DNA of 64,000 nucleotides from Dyadobacter soli. GTDB lineage: Bacteria; Bacteroidota; Bacteroidia; Cytophagales; Spirosomataceae. The DNA is taken from the NCBI RefSeq assembly GCF_900101885.1, contig NZ_FNAN01000024.1:1-64000 (forward strand). The letters are read 5' to 3'. The notes beneath the pieces were generated by a model. It was not told the DNA's origin, did no database searches, and saw only the letters and a list, made by a program, of their open reading frames with translations. The number at the start of each line of letters is the position of its first letter. The stretch's first letter is position 1. Position numbers and translations under genes: made by a program. Positions 7,328 to 15,197 of the stretch are shown one piece after another.

Positions 7328-8377
7328 TTAAATGATCAGCATTGCATCGCCGTATGTGAAGAATTTGTATTTCTCCTTGATAGCGATGTCGTAAGCTTTC
7401 ATTACCAGATCAAAACCTCCGAAGGCGCATGCGGCCATCAAAAGGATCGATTCCGGCAACTGGAAATTCGATAGCAATGCATTGGCGATCTTGAAATCGT
7501 ACGGAGGGAACACGAATTTATCTGTCCAGCCTTCAACGGGTTTCAAGTGGCCGCTCGCCGAAACCGACGATTCGATAGCCCGCAACGAAGTGGTACCAAC
7601 CGCGCAAATGCGTTTTTTACCATCGATCGCCTTATTCACAACTTCGGCAGTACTTTGTGTAATGCGGTAGTTCTCCGAATCGGTTTTGTGTTTCGTCAAA
7701 TCTTCCACGTCTACTGTGCGGAAGGTACCAAGACCAACGTGCAATGTAACCGGGGCGAAGCTAACGCCTTTGATTTCAAGGCGCTTCATAATGGCTTTTG
7801 TAAAGTGCATACCCGCGGTTGGAGCGGCTACGGCACCCACGTGCTCGGCAAAAATAGTCTGGAAACGCTCACGGTCGGCGCTCTCGACTTTGCGGCGGGA
7901 GATAATTTCCGGAGGAAGCGGCGTCTCGCCCAGCTCATCGACCAGCTTCATGAACGCGTCGTTGTCGCCGTCGTAAAGGAAACGGATCGTGCGGCCGCGG
8001 GAAGTGGTGTTGTCGATTACCTCGGCTACCAGGTCGCTGTCGCCGAAATACAGTTTGTTACCCACACGGATTTTACGCGCAGGATCAACCAGGACATCCC
8101 AGAGCCGCATTTCACGGTTCAGCTCGCGCAACAGGAAAACCTCGATTTTCGCGCCGGTTTTTTCTTTCTGGCCGTAAAGACGTGCAGGAAATACTTTCGT
8201 GTCGTTGATAGCCATTACATCGCCGTCGTCAAAATAATTGATCACATCGGCGAATGTTTTATGTTCAATTTCTCCTGTTTTCCGGTGAACGACCATCAGG
8301 CGCGATTCGCCACGGTCGGAAGGATGAAGTGCGATTAAACTCTGGGGAAGATCAAACTTAAATTCGGATAGCTTCAT
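7328..8377 (-). CDS. queA: tRNA preQ1(34) S-adenosylmethionine ribosyltransferase-isomerase
   Basis: A 349-residue protein of the usual QueA length. It begins MKLSEFKFDLPQSLIALHP and has LYGQKEKTGAKIEVFLL near residue 67, PTAGMHFTK near 190 and the C-terminal YKFFTYGDAMLI, all characteristic. It transfers the ribosyl part of S-adenosylmethionine to preQ1 in tRNA, the penultimate step of queuosine synthesis. No other queuosine gene is near. The 264 bases upstream hold no preQ1-riboswitch-like feature that I can recognise. Confidence 0.95.
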   Translation of the reverse strand: MKLSEFKFDLPQSLIALHPSDRGESRLMVVHRKTGEIEHKTFADVINYFDDGDVMAINDTKVFPARLYGQKEKTGAKIEVFLLRELNREMRLWDVLVDPARKIRVGNKLYFGDSDLVAEVIDNTTSRGRTIRFLYDGDNDAFMKLVDELGETPLPPEIISRRKVESADRERFQTIFAEHVGAVAAPTAGMHFTKAIMKRLEIKGVSFAPVTLHVGLGTFRTVDVEDLTKHKTDSENYRITQSTAEVVNKAIDGKKRICAVGTTSLRAIESSVSASGHLKPVEGWTDKFVFPPYDFKIANALLSNFQLPESILLMAACAFGGFDLVMKAYDIAIKEKYKFFTYGDAMLII

Positions 8378-8641
8378 AGCTGGATATTCTGTGAATTTCT
8401 TTGGTCGTAGATAATGTCTGGAAAAAGGATAAACCCCGATTTCTGGCGGATTCCGGCACTTATTACAACTGAATTATAGCAATTATAAACCAGATAAGCA
8501 TTTACCTTCAAAGAAAATTTGCTACCGGTAATACTTGCAGCCGTTTCAAATTGCCGAAAAAATTTGTATAGTCAGCCCTTATCTAAAATAAGACCGCAAA
8601 AGTAGGAATTTTTTTAAAAAATTTCAATAAATGCGTCAGTT

Positions 8642-10147
8642 TTAATGTGCTGCAAAACGCCTTGCCTTCCATTTGGACGCCTGAACGGTCACTTCCTCAT
8701 TCTGAACCGGTTTAGCTTCCGGAGAAGTATCGGTCAGAAGCGCCGAAATCAGCGCTGCGAGGCCTTCGCTTTGCTCATCCGTTTTTGTACTTAACACATC
8801 CGGGTGAAAATGCCGGGCGACGAAATTGGTATCGAAGCTACCGTTTACAAATGCCTCGTGCTGCATCACAAACCGGCAGAACGGAAGGGTGGTTTGCACG
8901 CCGGTAATCTGGTACTCGTCAATCGCCCGGACCATTTTCCGGGTCGCCATTTCGCGGTCCTCGCCGTACGTAATGAGTTTGGCGATCATCGGATCGTAAT
9001 AGATCGGGATTTCCATGCCTTGCTCGAAGCCGTCGTCTACCCGCACGCCATTGCCGTCGGGCTTAACATAAGTGCTCAATGTGCCGATGTCGGGCAGGAA
9101 ATGGTTGGCCGCGTCTTCCGCGTATACCCTGACTTCAATGGCATGACCGCGGATTTGCAGGTCTTCCTGGGCAATGCCGAGCGGTTGTCCTTCCGCAATC
9201 GCGATCATTTCTTTCACCAAATCCACGCCGGTGATCATTTCCGTCACCGGATGCTCTACCTGCAAGCGCGTATTCATTTCCAGGAAGTAAAAATTCCTGC
9301 TCTCGTCCATAATGAACTCCACGGTTCCGGCACCATAGTAATTGCACGAACGCGCCACGTCCACCGCGCATCTCCCCATTTCTTCCCGAATTTCGTTCGT
9401 AATGGAGATCGACGGCGCTTCTTCCACCACTTTTTGGTGCCGCCGCTGAATCGAGCATTCGCGCTCGAAAAGGTGGATAATGTTGCCGTGATGATCGCCC
9501 AGTACCTGGATTTCAATGTGCTTGGGCGAGGTAATGTATTTTTCGATAAAAACGGAGCCGTCGCCGAATGCCGCCTGTGCCTCACTCACGGCACGGTCCA
9601 TCTGCTCGTCGAGTTCCGCCTCGTTTTCGACCACGCGCATTCCTTTCCCCCCACCGCCAGCGCTTGCCTTGATGAGAATAGGATATCCGATGCCGTTGGC
9701 AATGCGCTTGGCCTCGTCGCGATCGTCGATAGCGTCGGGCGTGCCGGGTACCATCGGGATGTTGTATTTGGATGCTGCGTGTTTTGCTGCGAGTTTACTA
9801 CCCATCACTTCTATGGATTCCGGCGAGGGCCCAATGAAAATCAGTCCCGCCTCCCTTACGCTTTTCGCAAACCCTGCATTCTCGGAAAGAAATCCGTAAC
9901 CCGGATGGATCGCATCAACTCCCAGATCTTCACATACTTTCAATATTTTCTCAATATTCAGATACGATTCCGCAGACGCCGCCGCGCCTATGCATACAGC
10001 CTCGTCCGCATAGCGCACATGCGGGGACCTGCGATCCGCCTCGCTGAACACTGCCACCGTCGCGATGCCCATTTCACGTGCGGTACGCATGATTCTCAAT
10101 GCAATTTCGCCCCGGTTGGCGACTAGAATTTTTCGGATTTGGGGCAT
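8642..10147 (-). CDS. accC: Biotin carboxylase (acetyl-CoA or related acyl-CoA carboxylase subunit)
   Basis: A 501-residue protein with the biotin-carboxylase ATP-grasp fold: IRKILVANRGEIALRIMRTA at the start, the glycine-rich ASAGGGGKGMRVV near residue 163, the RECSIQRRHQKVVEEAPS block near 230 and the EMNTRLQVEHPVTE block near 288. It carboxylates biotin on a carrier protein with ATP and bicarbonate. It is about 50 residues longer than E. coli AccC because of a C-terminal tail from about residue 450. The carrier accB is not adjacent, so it could serve a propionyl- or methylcrotonyl-type carboxylase instead of AccABCD. Confidence 0.85.
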   Translation of the reverse strand: MPQIRKILVANRGEIALRIMRTAREMGIATVAVFSEADRRSPHVRYADEAVCIGAAASAESYLNIEKILKVCEDLGVDAIHPGYGFLSENAGFAKSVREAGLIFIGPSPESIEVMGSKLAAKHAASKYNIPMVPGTPDAIDDRDEAKRIANGIGYPILIKASAGGGGKGMRVVENEAELDEQMDRAVSEAQAAFGDGSVFIEKYITSPKHIEIQVLGDHHGNIIHLFERECSIQRRHQKVVEEAPSISITNEIREEMGRCAVDVARSCNYYGAGTVEFIMDESRNFYFLEMNTRLQVEHPVTEMITGVDLVKEMIAIAEGQPLGIAQEDLQIRGHAIEVRVYAEDAANHFLPDIGTLSTYVKPDGNGVRVDDGFEQGMEIPIYYDPMIAKLITYGEDREMATRKMVRAIDEYQITGVQTTLPFCRFVMQHEAFVNGSFDTNFVARHFHPDVLSTKTDEQSEGLAALISALLTDTSPEAKPVQNEEVTVQASKWKARRFAAH

Positions 10148-10266
10148 AAAAAATGGTGGTAAGGTTTGGGATACGACGTGCAGATTAAAGGCACAGTTTT
10201 TATTAATTTACTAACTTACCATAGGTTGCAATGACAACGGTCTTTTTAAGTTAAATGTAAATTTTT

Positions 10267-10274
10267 TATTTTTG
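10267..10274 (+). promoter_or_regulatory. Candidate -7 element TATTTTTG
   Basis: It matches the Bacteroidota -7 consensus TAnnTTTG, 50 bases before the palmitoyltransferase start. No TTG was found at the right distance upstream, so support is partial. Confidence 0.35.
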
Positions 10275-10323
10275 CATTTATCTAACATTTAAATCATCAG
10301 TTACCCACATAAAAAAAGAGCGA

Positions 10324-11595
10324 GTGGATATTTTCGAGAAATTGCGTAACAACTCAGGTCCGATCGGAACTCCGGCCAAAATGCTGAACAGCCACCATTA
10401 TTTTTCATTTCCGATGCTGGAAGGAGAGCTTGGTCCGCGCATGAGGTTTATGGGACGGGAAGTGCTGAACTGGAGTCTCAACAATTATCTGGGTCTGGCC
10501 AATCATCCGGAAGTCCGTCAGGCGGATGCGGAGGCTGCTGCGAAATGGGGCCTTGCGTACCCGATGGGTGCAAGAATGATGTCGGGGAATTCAACCCTGC
10601 ACGAGATTTTTGAAAAGGAACTGGCGCAGTTTGTCGGTAAAACAGATGCATTCCTTCTTAATTACGGTTACCAGGGCGTGATGTCCGCGATCGAATGTCT
10701 TTGCGACCACCGCGACGTGATCGTGTACGACGCCGAATCGCACGCCTGTCTGATCGACGGTATCCGTCTGCACAAAGCCAAGCTGGGCGAATACTATAAG
10801 TTCAACCATAACGATATGGTGAGCCTGGAAAAGAACCTGATCCGTGCGACCAAACTTGCCGAAGAAAAAGGCGGCGGCGTGCTGGTGATCACCGAAGGTG
10901 TTTTTGGTATGTCGGGCAAAGTAGGCGATCTGAAAGCCATTGCCGAGTTGAAAAAGAAATACAACTTCCGTTTGCTCGTGGACGATGCGCACGGATTTGG
11001 AACAATGGGTGAAACCGGCGCCGGAGTAGGCGAGTTGCTGGGTGTTCAGGACGAAATCGACCTGTATTTCTCGACATTCGCGAAGTCGATGGCGGCTATC
11101 GGCGGATTTATCGCGTCGAATGACCCTGAGATCATCATGTTCCTGAAATACAACATGCGGTCACAGACCTACGCCAAGGCACTTCCGATGCCTTACGTGG
11201 AAGGCTGCCGCAAACGCCTGGAAATGGTGAAGCAAATGCCGGAGCTGCGTGCGAAGCTTTGGGAAAATGTGAAGGCAATGCAGGATGGTCTGCGCAGCCG
11301 CGGCTTCAATATCGGTGAAACCGAGTCGCCTGTAACACCGGTTTTCCTTCATAGCGAAGGTGGCGTTCCGGAAGTTACCCGCATGGTACGCGACCTGCGC
11401 GAGAATATGGGTGTGTTCTGCTCGATCGTCGTTTATCCGGTGGTACCAAAAGGACAGATCATGCTCCGCATCATTCCGACGGCATCACATACACTCGAAG
11501 ATGTGGAATATACGCTGAATGCATTCACGACGCTCGCCGAGAAACTCAAAAACCGGGTTTACCAGAGCGACGCCGTACAAGAAGTCGTGGAATAG
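10324..11595 (+). CDS. spt: Serine palmitoyltransferase / alpha-oxoamine synthase
   Basis: A 423-residue class II PLP enzyme of the alpha-oxoamine synthase family. The PLP lysine is at about residue 254 (YFSTFAKSMAAIGGF), with the aspartate and histidine of DDAHGFGTMG at about 221 and 223. It resembles the Bacteroidota serine palmitoyltransferases, which condense serine with palmitoyl-CoA to begin sphingolipid synthesis. The start is GTG at 10324; no in-frame ATG precedes the conserved region. It is divergent from accC and ends at a strong terminator. The glycine C-acetyltransferase (Kbl) or 8-amino-7-oxononanoate synthase alternatives are less likely given the roughly 40-residue N-terminal extension. 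Confidence 0.75.
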   Translation: MDIFEKLRNNSGPIGTPAKMLNSHHYFSFPMLEGELGPRMRFMGREVLNWSLNNYLGLANHPEVRQADAEAAAKWGLAYPMGARMMSGNSTLHEIFEKELAQFVGKTDAFLLNYGYQGVMSAIECLCDHRDVIVYDAESHACLIDGIRLHKAKLGEYYKFNHNDMVSLEKNLIRATKLAEEKGGGVLVITEGVFGMSGKVGDLKAIAELKKKYNFRLLVDDAHGFGTMGETGAGVGELLGVQDEIDLYFSTFAKSMAAIGGFIASNDPEIIMFLKYNMRSQTYAKALPMPYVEGCRKRLEMVKQMPELRAKLWENVKAMQDGLRSRGFNIGETESPVTPVFLHSEGGVPEVTRMVRDLRENMGVFCSIVVYPVVPKGQIMLRIIPTASHTLEDVEYTLNAFTTLAEKLKNRVYQSDAVQEVVE

Positions 11596-11620
11596 TTATA
11601 AAACCGCTTTTTATGCGTGC

Positions 11621-11652
11621 AGAGGGCTTTTTTTTAAGAGCCCTCTTTTTTA
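11621..11652 (+). terminator. Terminator after the serine palmitoyltransferase gene
   Basis: AGAGGGCT at 11621-11628 pairs with AGCCCTCT at 11639-11646 and is followed by a T-run. Confidence 0.85.
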
Positions 11653-11762
11653 TTTACTCCCGGACAATAAAACTTTAAATGTCTAACTTATTGTTATTCA
11701 GGTCATTAAACTGCTTACGGGATTTAATTGTATTTTAGAAGTGTTTTTTTTTGTTTTTTGGG

Positions 11763-11792
11763 TTGCTTAAATGGTTTTAATTACTAAATTTC
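11763..11792 (+). promoter_or_regulatory. Promoter of the histone-like gene
   Basis: TTG at 11763-11765 and TAAATTTC at 11785-11792 are 19 bases apart, one base from the Bacteroidota consensus TTG-N19-TAnnTTTG. The predicted transcript starts near 11799, about 57 bases before the ATG. Confidence 0.5.
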
Positions 11793-11855
11793 GGTCAAAA
11801 CATGCGTTTTTAGCGTGTGAGAGGCATTTTTAAAAAACTAAAAAACGAAGAAAAC

Positions 11856-12038
11856 ATGGCAAGATTCGATGAAGTAAAGGACTTGATTCTTTCTCTGGAA
11901 GGCGATTTTGATAAGTTCTATAGCAAAGGTAACCAGGCTGCCGGAACACGTGTTCGTAAAGGTATGCAGGACCTGAAGACGTTGGCTCAGGACATTCGCG
12001 CAGAAGTTCAGAACAAGAAGAACGAAGGCGAGAAATAA
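11856..12038 (+). CDS. Small histone H1-like DNA-binding protein (Hc1 type)
   Basis: A 60-residue protein starting MARFDEVKDLILSLEGDFDK. The ATG at 11856 was chosen over one 39 bases upstream because the family begins with this sequence. It is predicted to be helical, with basic patches (TRVRKGMQDLKT, NKKNEGEK) and an acidic N-terminal half. It resembles the short Hc1-like proteins common in Bacteroidota, which are thought to coat and compact DNA. It has its own promoter and a strong terminator, so it is monocistronic. The assignment rests on pattern and length only. Confidence 0.72.
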   Translation: MARFDEVKDLILSLEGDFDKFYSKGNQAAGTRVRKGMQDLKTLAQDIRAEVQNKKNEGEK

Positions 12039-12058
12039 CGAAGCACACGGAAGATTTT

Positions 12059-12091
12059 CGAAGCCCCGGCGACATTCGCCGGGGCTTTTCC
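12059..12091. terminator. Bidirectional terminator between the histone-like gene and the MaoC gene
   Basis: AAGCCCCGGCG (12061-12071) pairs perfectly with CGCCGGGGCTT (12077-12087) over a five-base loop, with T-rich sequence after it on the plus strand. It serves two convergent genes. Confidence 0.88.
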
Positions 12092-12094
12092 TTT

Positions 12095-12508
12095 TTAGAA
12101 TTTCTCCTCGTTCACCATTGTGGCAATGCCGCGGACGGTGACCTTTTTAGTAGTGGCATCGTAAATCTCGGTGGATATCTCCGCGATGTGTTTGGCGGGG
12201 TTAATGGACACGATCTTGAAAACGGCGCGGTATTCCGTATCCACGAACATCGGGCGCAGGAACTCCACGGTTTGTTTCAGGTAAATGGAGCCGAAGCCGG
12301 GGAACTGGGTGCCGAGCACTTTCGTGAAAACCGTTATGCCCAGCATGCCGTGAATGATCGGTTTTTTGAACTGCGTGGTGGCAGCATATTCGGCGTCAAG
12401 GTGAACCGGGTTATTGTCGCCGGTCAGATCGGCGAAGGCCTGTACCTGCTCCTGGGTGAATTTGAAAAGATGGTCGAAAGTGGCGTCGACAATGGGTTCT
12501 ATTTGCAT
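12095..12508 (-). CDS. MaoC-family (R)-specific enoyl-CoA hydratase-like protein
   Basis: A 137-residue hot-dog-fold protein. The hydratase motif is visible at residues about 24-55: FADLTGDNNPVHLDAEYAA followed by FKKPIIHGML, with the catalytic aspartate and histidine. Family members (PhaJ type) hydrate trans-2-enoyl-CoA to (R)-3-hydroxyacyl-CoA, in fatty acid turnover or hydroxy-fatty-acid supply. It is cytoplasmic. It ends at the shared terminator with the histone-like gene and has a candidate -7 element 30 bases upstream. Confidence 0.82.
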   Translation of the reverse strand: MQIEPIVDATFDHLFKFTQEQVQAFADLTGDNNPVHLDAEYAATTQFKKPIIHGMLGITVFTKVLGTQFPGFGSIYLKQTVEFLRPMFVDTEYRAVFKIVSINPAKHIAEISTEIYDATTKKVTVRGIATMVNEEKF

Positions 12509-12537
12509 AAACGGGTGATTTACTTAAAATGTAGTCT

Positions 12538-12545
12538 CAAAAATA
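12538..12545 (-). promoter_or_regulatory. Candidate -7 element of the MaoC gene
   Basis: Read on the minus strand this is TATTTTTG, matching TAnnTTTG, 30 bases before the start. The upstream TTTG is only 11 bases away, so spacing is poor. Confidence 0.35.
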
Positions 12546-12550
12546 CATTT

Positions 12551-12584
12551 AAAACGCAAAAAGCCGCCTGGCGGTAGGCGGCTT
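12551..12584 (-). terminator. Terminator after the hibernation factor gene
   Basis: AAGCCGCCT (12561-12569) pairs with AGGCGGCTT (12576-12584); on the minus strand it runs into TTTTTGCGTTTT. Confidence 0.82.
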
Positions 12585-12606
12585 CTTGTCTGAAATGAAA
12601 ACTGGC

Positions 12607-12984
12607 CTATTCTTCGATGTCCTCGGCCAGCACGACTACCCCGTTGTCTTCGGAGAGTCCGTCAAGGCTTTTCGGAGCCCTGGCTTTGTTCCTTTTATTT
12701 TTAAATTTTTTAACCTGCATTTTCAGGGTATCTATTGCTAAATCGGTTGCTTCTTCAAAGGTGGTTCCCTGCTCCCTCACAAACATCGTCCCGCCGGGCA
12801 CGTAGAGCTTCACTTCAAGGAGTTTGGTATGCAACTTGGTATTATCATTCCTGTCGAGCTTAAGGAATACCTCTCCACTGGTGATCCGGTCGTAGAACGT
12901 ATCCAGTTTATCCAATTTTTGTTGAATGAAAGTCAGTAACTTGGGATCGGCATCAAAGTGAATTGCTTGCATCTGCAGTCTCAT
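12607..12984 (-). CDS. hpf: Ribosome hibernation promoting factor (HPF/RaiA family)
   Basis: A 125-residue protein starting MRLQMQAIHFDADPKLL. The ATG at 12984 is preferred over a GTG six bases upstream because it matches the family start. The fold is a short beta-alpha-beta-beta-beta-alpha domain (residues about 1-100) with the basic segment QVKKFKNKRNKARAP, which binds 16S rRNA in the decoding region of idle ribosomes. It lacks the C-terminal dimerisation domain of long HPF, so it is a short-type factor with an acidic tail (VVVLAEDIEE). It is expected to be most active in stationary phase. Confidence 0.85.
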   Translation of the reverse strand: MRLQMQAIHFDADPKLLTFIQQKLDKLDTFYDRITSGEVFLKLDRNDNTKLHTKLLEVKLYVPGGTMFVREQGTTFEEATDLAIDTLKMQVKKFKNKRNKARAPKSLDGLSEDNGVVVLAEDIEE

Positions 12985-13214
12985 AAGCACACATCATTTT
13001 AAAGTAAAACATATTTCCAACCGTCTTTGCGATTTTCGTACCGGAGGTTTATTCATCTTCGGATAGTTATAAAAACCCAATCTATCCGGGCTGATCTCCT
13101 GGTCAAATCTGCCTTAACGGTAGATTAAATAAAAGGAAATATTAAGTTAATGTCAAGTAAAAAGCGTGGTTTTTGAGGTACAATTATTTGTGCAAAAAAT
13201 CTCCCGCTACAACT

Positions 13215-13517
13215 TTAAGCCTCCTCCAAAAGTGTCCTGAAAGAGACATATTGTCCGTTGAAAAGCTCGTGATGGCGCTCCTGCAAGTCGGGCTGGAAAT
13301 GGGTCTGGTAGGCCAGAAAATCCTCCATTGTCCTGAATATAAACTGGGTAGTGTAAGTAGAACCTTCGTTCTCGATTTCGGTCAGCAGCCGGAGCAGCTT
13401 GCATTCCAGCGGCAGCTCCGTCGCAAGGATTTCGGGGATATACACCGTTTTCATATAATGCAGCCAATCCTTTTCTGCCTGATAGCTGATGTTGACTGTG
13501 ATGTTATAGACGATCAT
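13215..13517 (-). CDS. DUF4286 family protein
   Basis: A 100-residue protein beginning MIVYNITVNISYQAEKDWLH. The pattern of an N-terminal strand, a conserved WLHYM..VYIPEIL segment and a later FNGQYVSFRTLLEE is that of DUF4286, a small ferredoxin-like alpha/beta family widespread in Bacteroidota with no known function. It has no signal peptide or membrane span. It lies alone between the hibernation factor gene and a divergent membrane protein gene. Confidence 0.75.
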   Translation of the reverse strand: MIVYNITVNISYQAEKDWLHYMKTVYIPEILATELPLECKLLRLLTEIENEGSTYTTQFIFRTMEDFLAYQTHFQPDLQERHHELFNGQYVSFRTLLEEA

Positions 13518-13542
13518 TTAATAAAAATTTATGTTTGCGAGT

Positions 13543-13550
13543 TACATTTG
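13543..13550 (+). promoter_or_regulatory. Candidate -7 element TACATTTG
   Basis: It matches TAnnTTTG, 36 bases before the ATG at 13586. No TTG lies at the expected distance. Confidence 0.4.
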
Positions 13551-13585
13551 CATGCATATACTTATTCACCGTAACCAGTATAATC

Positions 13586-14005
13586 ATGAATATTCTTCTA
13601 CACGCCCATTCGGGCCTCCGTTATGTGGTGTTAGGACTTTTAATTGCAGCAGTTTTTACCGCATACTCCAAATGGCAACAGCGCAGCCAGGACGACAGCA
13701 AGCTGTACCTGTTTACCCTCATTGCAACCCACACACAGCTGTTGATCGGGCTGGTGCTGTATTTCATGAGCCCCAAAGTTAACTTCGATCTGATCAGCGA
13801 GAAAGTATTTCGTTTTTATTCAATCGAACACGTGTTCATGATGCTGATAGCCATCGTGCTCATTACCGTAGGAAGAGTACGCTCGAAGAAATTCTCCGGT
13901 CCCGACAAGCACCGGACGGTACTGTACTTCTACGCATTGGCATTGATCATTATCCTTGTTGCTATTCCCTGGCCGTTCAGGAATTTGGGATCGGGGTGGT
14001 TTTGA
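13586..14005 (+). CDS. Small four-span membrane protein of unknown function
   Basis: A 139-residue protein starting MNILLHAHSGLRYVVLGLL. The ATG at 13586 was chosen over one 51 bases upstream because it leads directly into the first span. Four hydrophobic spans lie near residues 10-27, 42-60, 78-98 and 110-128. Conserved-looking histidines (HAHSG, THTQLL, EHVFMM) sit at span edges, which resembles small cytochrome-b-like or terminal-oxidase-associated proteins, but no family can be named securely. It ends at the long inverted repeat at 14012-14098. Confidence 0.7.
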   Translation: MNILLHAHSGLRYVVLGLLIAAVFTAYSKWQQRSQDDSKLYLFTLIATHTQLLIGLVLYFMSPKVNFDLISEKVFRFYSIEHVFMMLIAIVLITVGRVRSKKFSGPDKHRTVLYFYALALIIILVAIPWPFRNLGSGWF

Positions 14006-14006
14006 T

Positions 14007-14103
14007 TTTTTGACGGCCGACGACCGACCGCTGACCGCCGATCGTATGTGTGTATGACGCACAAGTGATCGGCGGTCAGTGGTCGGCGGTCGGCCGTCTT
14101 TTT
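14007..14103. terminator. Very long inverted repeat / bidirectional terminator
   Basis: The 32-base arms 14012-14043 and 14067-14098 pair at 30 of 32 positions (counting one G-U) around a 23-base loop. T-runs follow on both strands. The arms are built from repeated GACCG, GCCGAC and CTGACC words. It lies between two convergent genes (membrane protein and cysM), where a bidirectional terminator is expected, but it is far longer than the other terminators here. Confidence 0.75.
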
Positions 14104-14128
14104 CGTTCTCCGTCGCGGCGAAGCCGCA

Positions 14129-15001
14129 TTACCCAAACAACTCGCTCGACAAGTACCGGTCGCCGCGATCGCAGATGATGAACACGATCACGCCTTCTTC
14201 CAATTCTTTCGCCAGTTCTATGGCGGCCCAGGCGGCGCCTCCGCTGCTCATTCCGGCAAAAATGGCTTCTTCGTTGGCCAGGCGTCGGGTAGTAAGCGTT
14301 GCATCGTTCTGAGAAACTTCGATAACGCGGTCTACACGCTCTTTTTCAAATATTTTTGGAAGATATTCCACCGGCCATTTACGGATGCCGGGGATGCTCG
14401 AACCGTCGTTAGGCTGGCAGCCGACGATCTGGATATTGCTGTTTTGTTCTTTCAGATAGCGCGAAACACCCATAATGGTGCCCGTGGTGCCCATGGAAGA
14501 CACGAAATGCGTGATCTTTTGATCGGTATCACGGTAGATTTCGGGACCCGTGGTGCGGTAATGTGCCTTCCAGTTATCGGGGTTTGCAAACTGGTTGAGC
14601 ATGAAATACTCTCCGGCTGCTGCCTTTTCCTCCGCCAGGTCGCGGGCGCTTTCCATTGTTTCAGTTAGGATTACCTTCGCACCGAATGCTTCCATAGTCA
14701 GTACGCGCTCGCGGGTGGAGCTTTGCGGCATCAGCAGCTCGATTTCAAGGTCGAAGAGCCGGGCGATCATGGCCAGCGCAATGCCGGTGTTGCCGCTCGT
14801 AGCTTCAATGAGCTTCATACCCGGCTTTACTTCGCCGCGTTCGAGCGCGCCTTTGATCATGCTGTAAGCCGCACGGTCTTTCACGCTGCCGCCGGGATTG
14901 TTACCTTCCAGCTTGCCGAAAATGCGGACTTTGGGATTGGGATTAACTTTTCGTAATTCAACCAGGGGTGTATTGCCTACCAGATCCAGTAATGATGACA
15001 T
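14129..15001 (-). CDS. cysM: Cysteine synthase B (O-acetylserine sulfhydrylase, CysM type)
   Basis: A 290-residue fold-type II PLP enzyme. The start LLDLVGNTPLVELRKVNP, the PLP lysine in NPGGSVKDRAAYSM (about residue 42), the substrate loop EATSGNTGIALA (about 66) and the phosphate-binding SSMGTTGTIMGV (about 170) are all present. The sequence RRLANEEAIFAGMSSGGA matches CysM rather than CysK. It makes cysteine from O-acetylserine (or O-phosphoserine) and sulfide or thiosulfate. It ends at the long inverted repeat and has no co-transcribed partner. Confidence 0.88.
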   Translation of the reverse strand: MSSLLDLVGNTPLVELRKVNPNPKVRIFGKLEGNNPGGSVKDRAAYSMIKGALERGEVKPGMKLIEATSGNTGIALAMIARLFDLEIELLMPQSSTRERVLTMEAFGAKVILTETMESARDLAEEKAAAGEYFMLNQFANPDNWKAHYRTTGPEIYRDTDQKITHFVSSMGTTGTIMGVSRYLKEQNSNIQIVGCQPNDGSSIPGIRKWPVEYLPKIFEKERVDRVIEVSQNDATLTTRRLANEEAIFAGMSSGGAAWAAIELAKELEEGVIVFIICDRGDRYLSSELFG

Positions 15002-15197
15002 GGTGTATTCGGGATGTTGTGATTCAAAAAAGGTACGTGAATGAAGAGTTACCGGCCATGCGGCCTCTCCGGAAAGCGTAAATCAACAACATCGAACAGG
15101 CTGAAAGAATGCCCGCCGGGAAGAAAATATAGTAAACTTGGAAGTAGAAAGCATATTTACCCTATGAAACTAGTGGGATGCGAATATACCACATTAT

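Noticed and set aside
8378..8641. Possible preQ1 riboswitch upstream of queA
   Set aside because: The AT-rich region has no recognisable preQ1 aptamer core or expression-platform hairpin near the queA start.
8804..10126. Long open frame of about 440 codons on the strand opposite accC
   Set aside because: It mirrors the biotin carboxylase gene, has no family motif, and its composition (many His, Arg and Phe) is typical of an antisense shadow of a mid-GC gene.
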